Source of the DNA: Gymnopilus junonius
Taxonomy: Eukaryota > Basidiomycota > Agaricomycetes > Agaricales > Galerinaceae
Assembly: GCA_015501075.1 (NCBI GenBank)
Contig: JADNYJ010000086.1
Coordinates: 1-64,000 of the forward strand
Direction of reading: 5' to 3'
Length of the DNA stretch: 64,000 nt
Position numbers and translations under genes: made by a program. This document shows positions 57,647 through 64,000 of the stretch, in pieces (position 1 is the stretch's first letter; each line of letters begins with the position of its first letter). The notes under the pieces are model-generated. The model worked only from the letters and a program-made list of their open reading frames with translations. It was not told the origin of the DNA and ran no database searches.

Positions 57647-58733
57647 CTAAAATACTCTTTCGAGTGCGGGGACCTGGGGAACTGCAGACAAGGACAAATT
57701 TCAAGTGATGATGCAGGAAGAATACTTTTTGTTTTCTTTCGATGAATGGCCAGTTCAAAGTAAAGCTTGAATATAGATTGAATCTATCCGATGAAGGAGG
57801 ACTTACTAAACAGACTCAAGGTTTCCCCAAAAACCATCACCAGACCTTGACGAGTGACCGCCGAACATTCAAAATATTGGACTGCATCTATGTCCCTTCG
57901 CATTGCGTCTCCTTGCAAATAGGTGATTGGTGCCATATGACTGGATGAAGCTGTCAGCTGTAACGTCTGCCAACTGACACCAATACTGCACATGTAACAT
58001 TTCATGCTCACTGATTGGTCAAGTCATCCACGATTTCACGGTCATCGCGTAGGTCCAATTTCGTTCCAACAAGTACAATCTTTGCAGATGAAGGTCCGTG
58101 GTACCTTACTTCCGAATACCACTGCATGTACAGCTTGAGTCATATCGAATATTTTAGCAAATAAGATTATAGTAAGAACCTTCGTCCTCACGCTCTCATA
58201 GCTTTCTGGATCAGTCAATGAGAAGCATATGAAGAAAACATCTGTCTGAGGATAACACAAGGGTCTGAGGCAGTTGTGATAGGGATGACCGGGTGTCTCG
58301 AACAACTCAATTGTGAAATTGGTGCCAGCAACAGTGCAACGCAAGGTGTAGTCCCCAAAAGCTGGATATCTCTTCAGCTGACATGCCTTCAGAAATGATG
58401 GATTGGCAGACATACGCAAGGGAATGTAATCAAGCTAGATGGGACATGGGACATTCCTCAGATTGCGAAAAAAATAAATATGTAGGGCGCTGACTGGTAT
58501 ATTCTCATCGGTCGCAAATGCTTTACAAATGGAGGTCTAGATGTAATAATTGTATCAATAAACTTTGGACTGGTAATTCAGCAATGATGACTTTACTTAC
58601 TTTTCCAACACCCTGGTCACCCACGAGAATGACTATCAAGCAGTTTAAGGCAATTACTCAGATGGCATTAACCACATAGGAACTGTTTGAATGACTCACA
58701 TTTGACAGTTTGACGCATGAAGATTTTACCCAT
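57647..58733 (-). CDS. Atypical Rho-family small GTPase, no CAAX box (array member R1)
   Basis: Seven exons fit in phase (58,700-58,733, 58,601-58,632, 58,495-58,536, 58,180-58,434, 58,012-58,121, 57,807-57,940 and 57,647-57,681), giving 213 residues. Start MGKIFMRQTVKFILVG; G1 is GDQGVGKT; the switch I region is LDYIPLRMS instead of YIPTVFDNY. The DTAGQE motif is replaced by ETPGHP, so the catalytic Gln is missing. YPQTDVFFICFSLTDPESYE, GTKLDLRDD (G4) and ECSAVT (G5) are well kept. The Rho-type insert region is short. The model ends VPALERVF without a prenylation box, unlike its neighbours. Rho GTPases control actin and polarity; this one may bind nucleotide but is unlikely to hydrolyse GTP normally. 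The last exon is the least certain. Confidence 0.72.
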
Positions 58734-58949
58734 TGGAGTAGGCCAATCAGGCCTACCCTAGCAGCTGAGGTCTGGCAAGACTCAGAGACGCGTTGAGCAG
58801 GCGCGTGGTCTAGCAAGCACGCGATGGCAGGAGCCAAGCAAGGATGTCCTCGTCACAGGACCGTGTCTGTCTACATATGGACAGGCTGTGCTACCAATGG
58901 CATCTAATCTAATCAGGACTCGGCTAGCTCGGGCCAGAGTCCACTACTA

Positions 58950-60331
58950 CTGTACCAGGCTCCTAAAAGCAGCCGCTCGTCTCGAGAGCTCTTACTACTA
59001 TAGCGGAGATTGAGGAGGAATGTATTTTTGACGGTTATATAATACAATCATTGATGGCAAACAAGTAACAAACAAACCTAAGGTCTTGAGCTCGCGAGAG
59101 AGCGGCTGCCAACTTAGTTGGTCGGTGATCTCGGAGACCACTGATTAACCCTATGGATGGGTTCCAAAAGCGGGGCCTCTTTGGCGATGCGTGACAAGAC
59201 CGTGATACACCACCTCAGCTGATGCTCTCCGGGCTCCCAATGTATATTGAAGAAAAAGTTTTACGACTGCTGGCCAACACACGACAGAGCTCAGCAGCTT
59301 TGCTGGCACATTAAGAGTCCTGAGGTAGCCACGGAGTCCTCGTCATGACTCATGAGAACAGCATATTTAACTACACATACGTGTTGGCAAGTATCAGTTA
59401 AAAGGGTTCAAAGTAGTCGTCAAAGAACCTTTGGCACTCGATGGCCAACGCACGACAACTTGACGGGGTCAAACACATCTTGAACGTGGTCGAGCTGCTG
59501 TCAATTTCGGGACAGGGGATCTTTTCCAAAATAGTGTTAGTGACTGAATTGTGACGCGGCTGTGTTCTTCGATCATTGGCCTCGCTTTTGGACCCCATCC
59601 GTAGGGTTAATCAGTGGTCTCCGAGATCACCGACCAACTAAGTTGGCAGCCGCTCTCTCGCGAGCTCAAGACCTTAGGTTTGTTTGTTACTTGTTTGCCA
59701 TCATTATATAACCGTCATAAAAATCATATTTCCTCCTCACCCAGCTCATAGTAAGTATAGCTCGCGAGACGAGCGGCTGCTTTTAGGAGCCTGCTACTGT
59801 ACTATTTCAATCAATTCGGCAGGGCCCGTGACGCATGACGGGCCTGCCGAAATTTTGGTTTCGGCAGTCTGCTGGATGGCCCGTGACAGCCAAAAAATTT
59901 CGGCAGGTAGGGGAGGGGCCGAAAATTTTGAACCAGTCAAATGATATCTAGAGATTCCAATACCAAAAAATTCTGAGTTTGGCTATAGAATTGAGCAAGG
60001 AAACACCTGAACAGTTCTCGAAAGAGAGAATGTCACCCCAGACCGGTCATTAAGTAACCGGCCTGATTAGATTATCACAACATCAACTAAATTTGCACCT
60101 CCTCCTCCTTGCTCGAAATGGCGGACAGGCTTCCAGCAATTCCTCAATAACATTGGGAATTTTTTGGGAATTTTTTGATGATTTTTGACGATTTTTGACC
60201 GATTTATAAGCATATTTTCACTTCCTCAAATGCTTTCGGCACCTTGGCAAAATCACCGTGACAACCGTGACATTTCGGCGATTTTGGAAGGTCCGTGATG
60301 CGTGACTGCCGAATTGATTGAAATAGTACAG
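58950..60331. mobile_element. Pogo-like MITE related to the 2,141-6,714 element, split by a Mutator-like insertion
   Basis: The right end (about 60,304-60,331) reads GAATTGATTGAAATAGTACAG then TA. The left end is CTGTACTATTTCAATCAATT at 59,797-59,816 preceded by TA, with the first six bases and flanking TA duplicated at 58,948-58,955 by the nested element. Net length is about 535 bp with no coding. Subterminal sequence 60,270-60,306 matches 6,653-6,689 of the Ulp1/DDE transposon closely (CATTTCGGCGATTTTGGA against CATTTCGCCGATTTTGGA), so that element's transposase could mobilise it. Confidence 0.82.
58956..59793. mobile_element. Mutator-like non-autonomous element with about 210-bp inverted ends
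   Basis: Inverted repeats of about 200-210 bp (58,956 to about 59,169 and about 59,590-59,793) start CAGGCTCCTAAAAGCAGCCG. They are flanked by the 9-bp direct repeat CTACTGTAC (58,947-58,955 and 59,794-59,802). The internal 420 bp has no transposase. Long TIRs plus 9-bp duplications point to a MULE. The TIR sequence is unrelated to the MULE at 46,215 by eye, although both begin with CAG. Confidence 0.88.
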
Positions 60332-61747
60332 TACACCGTTTATGTGCTGAGTTACTGTAGCATTGAAGGTAAAAGGAGGGCCAGCTCATAGAATTAACAG
60401 CCTGTCGTGTTGAGAAAAGAAAATGAGGAAACACACTGATATCTGTCAAGGGTAAGAACTCAATCTGACCTTAAAGACTACATCGGTTGCGTATGACATC
60501 AGCAATATCTGATTTTTGGCTCATAGCATGTTGTAGCATCTGCATGGGCGGCACTAGCATTGGCTAGCATGCTAGCATTCTGGAGCGCTATGTAGCACAC
60601 AGTAGACTATTTATAGTGTTACCTGGTATCTCCACAGCAGCAATCAACAACTTTCCCTCTCTAAGTTTGACATTTCTTAGGTACCTTGGAAGAGATTCTC
60701 ATATGATGTGCTCGACTGTATTTTTAGATGCCCAAAACAGGTCTGAAAATGTGGAATGAGAACAAGCAGCTAGGAGCGGTGTCATTTCCTATGCCCAATG
60801 CAGGTTTGTGGGAAGAACATCCTCAGGTCCGGTGTCTTTGAGGATGCTATTCCCACAAATTTCCAGCTGATTTTCAACAAAGTTATGCGCATTGCGACGT
60901 GTCAAAGTCAGATGATGCATGTGAATGATCAAAGCCCCACATTGCCAAAGTACATAATAAGTATGAAGTCATTGATCCAACTTCATCAAATCGACTTCTT
61001 TCTTCCCCAAATCGCCCCTTGCTCTGTAGACCCGATCTCTTGCAGCATCTGACTGGAAGGCCATGAGCGGTATCAGGTATGTTAATGTTCCCAAAGCCCT
61101 CCCCTCATTGTTCAGCAGCTAATAGAACCCAACAGCTGACAAGGCATGGATGCAAAGACCTGTCAGTCCGGTGTCCTTCCAACCAGCTCCCAGGACACGC
61201 AGTGAAGTAGCCGAGGTGGGAGATGCATTTGGTGATGGCGAAGACCGTGGTGCATACTGTTGTATTGTATTACACATCTTCTTGACTAACTTCCTTTCTT
61301 TAGGCTCCCCGCTCTGCAGACCACTGCACTCAGACAAGGCAATGCATACCCTTAGCTTAGAACCTCCTGAGTAGATACCACGCATGTATATTAGACAGAC
61401 AAAATAAATTTATTTCCATTTTCATACATTTTTATCAAGGGAACCAATGACGATGTGCCCCAACCAGTGAGCCGAGAATCAGGTACAATCTGTCAGACCT
61501 GTGAGACAGATGCTATGCGAGCACTACATAGCACTTGCAGGATGCTCAGTAGCACTCAGTAGCACTCTGTAGCATCAGGAACAGGCTACGTAGCATTGGC
61601 AGGCTGCTAAATAAAGGGTACCCTTTGCTACAATGCTATGACACTATGTAGCGGTTCTTAGCACTCCTGACCCACATCACAGTTTGCTGATGGACATGAA
61701 AAGGGTGCTCGGGAAGGGTCAGAGGCAACCCCTCGCTTAGTAGTGAT
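60332..61747. other. No gene seen; TAGCA/TGCTA-rich clusters
   Basis: Two clusters packed with GTAGCA/TGCTAC motifs in both orientations (about 60,525-60,605 and 61,508-61,662) flank about 0.9 kb that has only a weak frame (60,798-61,052). This could be another non-autonomous transposon with subterminal repeats, but I could not fix its ends. Confidence 0.4.
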
Positions 61748-61938
61748 GCAGAAGGGACTACCTTGCCAACGCCAGAGTCACCTACAGGTACAACTTCCAC
61801 GAGAGACAGGGTTCAGTTACACTGCAGCAACAGAATAATAATGACTTTTGATACTTCGCACAAACATATCTAGTGCTGATGAGGGTTCAAGGTCAAGAGA
61901 GTCTCACGCAGAGGAATGATGTCAAAATCGGATACCAT
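61748..61938 (-). pseudogene. Rho-family GTPase 5' fragment (P-loop exon)
   Basis: The exon ending at 61,762 encodes VVPVGDSGVGK followed by a GTAGTC donor, equivalent to exon 2 of the neighbours (ISIVGDSCVGK). A possible starting ATG lies at 61,936-61,938. No later exons were found before 60,332, so this is a truncated array member. Confidence 0.55.
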
Positions 61939-62139
61939 TGAGCAGGCCACAGTCAAAAATCGATGTCTTTTATTTAATAATTTCTGACAGGCTCGTCTCT
62001 ATCTCAATGAGATAATGGTCAGCGCTGACACATCTTATTATTATATGTCCATTGGAAGATGTTAAGTTTTGGGTATGTATACCCCCTATTCTGATGAAAG
62101 ATATTAGGAAATTCAAGGTTTAAGTTGCTGCGTGGTCGG

Positions 62140-63171
62140 TTAGGCAATAATGCAAGATTCTTTTTTTGCCTTCGCCGGCGGAGGGGGAGAATCGACTTGA
62201 CAGAAAAAAAATTAGCACGCAATCTAATAAATATCGCCATCAAGTTCAGTACTCACTGACAGCAAGCACAGCTTCCTGAAAAACATTATCCAGCCCTTGT
62301 CGGGTGAAAGCAGAACATTCACAATATTTGGAAACACCGATGTCTTTCGACATCGCTATGCCTTGTGCGTAGCTAACTGGCGCCATTTGTCTGCGTTTCG
62401 AAGATATCAAAAAAGGGCATTTGTGCTGCCTTCTTAAATTTCAGTCAACAGTATTCACCTGTCGGCCAATCTCTGGAGGGTCTCAGGGTTGTCACGTAGA
62501 TCAAGCTTGGTGCCTACGAGCAGGATCTTTGCAGTCGACCGTCCGTGATGTATAACTTCGGGGTACCACTGTCAAATAGCATGAATTACCTGCGTGATAG
62601 CATAATGGAAATTGACCTTTGTCCTAACGCTCTCGTAACTCTCCGGGTTCATAATAGAAAAACATAGGAGAAAAACATCTGTTTGCGGATAGCTTAAAGG
62701 TCGAAGGCGATCGTATTCTGGCAGCCCAGGACAATGGAAAATTTCGAGGGTGACCGCAATATCGCTTATTGAACGCTCTACTGTATAGTGATCCCAAACT
62801 GGGAAGCAAAATGTTCATTAGTTTTAAAAATAATTGAATAAGGTATGGATAGGATAGATGCTGACCATTGGGGAAATAGGCCGGTTGGAGAAAAGATTCG
62901 ATTAGCTATTAAATCCCAAAGGTAGAACCAAACACTCGGCTTACTGGAAAATCGCCTCCATACCAATACGACAAGACGAGGCATTTCTGTAAAGGACGGA
63001 ATTAATGATGATCAGTGATTTGATAAATGCGTATGCTTGTTCACCTTGCCAACACAAGAGTCACCTACGATTGAAACTTTAACAAGAATCGTAAACGTGA
63101 AAGGTCAATAAGTTGCACGGATATGGGGAGGAGATGAGCAACTGACTTCGAATACTTCGTCGAGATCCCAT
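62140..63171 (-). CDS. Atypical Rho-family small GTPase with CAAX box CIIA (array member R3)
   Basis: Eight exons fit in phase (63,147-63,171, 63,045-63,076, 62,945-62,986, 62,866-62,905, 62,617-62,798, 62,459-62,568, 62,257-62,390 and 62,140-62,195), giving 206 residues. Start MGSRRSIRISIVG. G1 reads GDSCVGKK, so the Mg-binding Thr/Ser after GK is Lys. Switch I is YFPNVWDHY with Asn in place of the invariant Thr. DTAGQE is replaced by HCPGLP before EYDRLRPLSYPQTDVFLLCF. G4 GTKLDLRDN and G5 ECSAFT are intact, and the tail SPPPPAKAKKESCIIA is a proper polybasic plus CAAX ending. It should be membrane-anchored, but nucleotide handling is probably abnormal: a pseudo-GTPase candidate. Confidence 0.8.
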
Positions 63172-63583
63172 GGATGTAGGCTGATGTACATACATGCGAG
63201 GTTTTTTAAAATCAAGAGGTTTTATTCTCCCAGTGGAACTCGACATGAGTAATTGTGAACAAATTACAGTCAAAAACTGACAGTATTCCACCTTGACAGC
63301 TTGCCCTTTTTTCCCGACAGGCTATGTCTTCGTTAAGCAGATGAAGAGTCTAAGAATAGTAAGAGGAAGTCGTGAATAAAAGCAAGATGACCGTGATGCA
63401 ACAGTTGTTTATCAGCGCCAGCGCCCGTCTCATTGAGTGGCATATGTCATTGTCATAGAAATTCAAAACTGCTGTTACATCGCATCCTGTTACTTCTCAT
63501 CCTATTACACGAATGAATACCTGGATTTGCTTTGGCTCTTGTTCTTTGTGAAGAGGTTATGTGACGACATTGCAATTGCACAT

Positions 63584-64000
63584 TCAAGCGACAATACATG
63601 ATGTCTGCGGTCCTTTGGAAGGCGGAGGCGGAGGAATAACTGATTTAAAAGCGTAAATGTAAGCATGCATTCCATCGCAACGGTCAAATCCAGAAAGAAA
63701 AGACTGACTGGCGACACGCATAGCTTCTTTAAATACATTGTTCACACCTTGGTGGGTGAAAGCTGAACATTCGCAATACTTGTGGGCACCAATGTCCCTG
63801 GCCATCGCATCGCCTTGAGAGAAACTTACGGGCGAAGTACGACTACGAAGAATAATTTCAGGCATCTATTATTTCCTGAGGAATAACACCCACCGATTGG
63901 CTAAGTCTTCGACGACTTTGGGATCTTCGCGCAAATCAAGCTTCGTTCCTACGAGTATAATTCCAGCAGATGATGGTGCGCAATACATCAGTTCCGGATG
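63584..64000 (-). CDS. Atypical Rho-family small GTPase, C-terminal half, runs off the window (array member R4)
   Basis: Three exons are inside the window: 63,894-64,000 (incomplete; about 3 nt missing if it matches its 110-nt equivalents), 63,709-63,842 (134 nt) and 63,584-63,639 (56 nt). The last two lengths are identical to R3. Encoded motifs: HPELMYCAPSSAGIILVG, GTKLDLREDPKVVED (G4), SPVSFSQGDAMARDIGAHKY, ECSAFTHQGVNNVF (G5), and a tail PPPPPSKGPQTSCIVA ending in a CAAX box. The last intron is a multiple of three, so read-through would keep frame. The P-loop and switch regions lie outside the window. Confidence 0.78.

Noticed and set aside
1..64000. CRISPR arrays, operons, Shine-Dalgarno sites
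   Set aside because: The sequence is clearly eukaryotic (introns, Pol III tRNA introns) and no regularly spaced direct repeats were seen.

Overview
The window looks like nuclear DNA of a mushroom-forming basidiomycete (Agaricomycetes). Reasons: intron-dense genes with short (about 45-75 nt) GT-AG introns, a BTB family and a NACHT/STAND gene of the type common in these fungi, a fungal COPI beta-prime coatomer gene, a lunapark gene, Rho-family GTPase expansions, and pogo-like, hAT-like and Mutator-like DNA transposons. Gene models were built by hand from splice sites and codon phase; no similarity search was run, so family names rest on recognised motifs.

Layout. 1-2,100: a decayed repeat-type hypothetical gene. 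2,141-6,714: a TA-flanked pogo-like transposon carrying a Ulp1-type cysteine protease and a DDE transposase, both frameshifted. 7,019-8,142: an intact BTB gene with C-terminal zinc ribbons and a broken inverted relative beside it. 10,631-13,588: coatomer beta-prime. 14,833-17,389: a broken NACHT gene. 18,380-20,742: a broken amino-acid permease. 21,358-31,279: a conserved-looking hypothetical gene, a two-finger GATA factor, a small hypothetical gene and lunapark, separated by long empty stretches. 33,507-34,694: two decayed members of a P-loop family whose two intact tandem members lie at 51,518-53,542. 35,254-39,324: a second pogo-like element with perfect 26-bp inverted ends, 21 bp upstream of a tRNA-Ser(CGA). 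40,103-51,383: three related secreted or single-pass membrane proteins, interrupted by a tRNA-Ser(AGA) and a three-level nest of transposons (hAT-like inside Mutator-like inside pogo-like, 46,094-49,409). 55,223-56,699: another single-pass membrane protein gene. 57,279-64,000: an array of atypical Rho-family GTPase genes and fragments, all on the minus strand, interrupted by a Mutator-like element inserted into the end of a pogo-like MITE.

How the parts relate. The housekeeping genes (coatomer beta-prime, lunapark, tRNAs, GATA factor) are unrelated neighbours. The accessory part is dominated by local gene families that keep their exon structure: an 11-nt micro-exon in the P-loop family, a 241-nt exon in the membrane proteins, and 110/134/56-nt exons in the Rho array. 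Many reading frames carry single-base indels, including the normally essential coatomer gene, so some apparent pseudogenes may reflect residual assembly errors.
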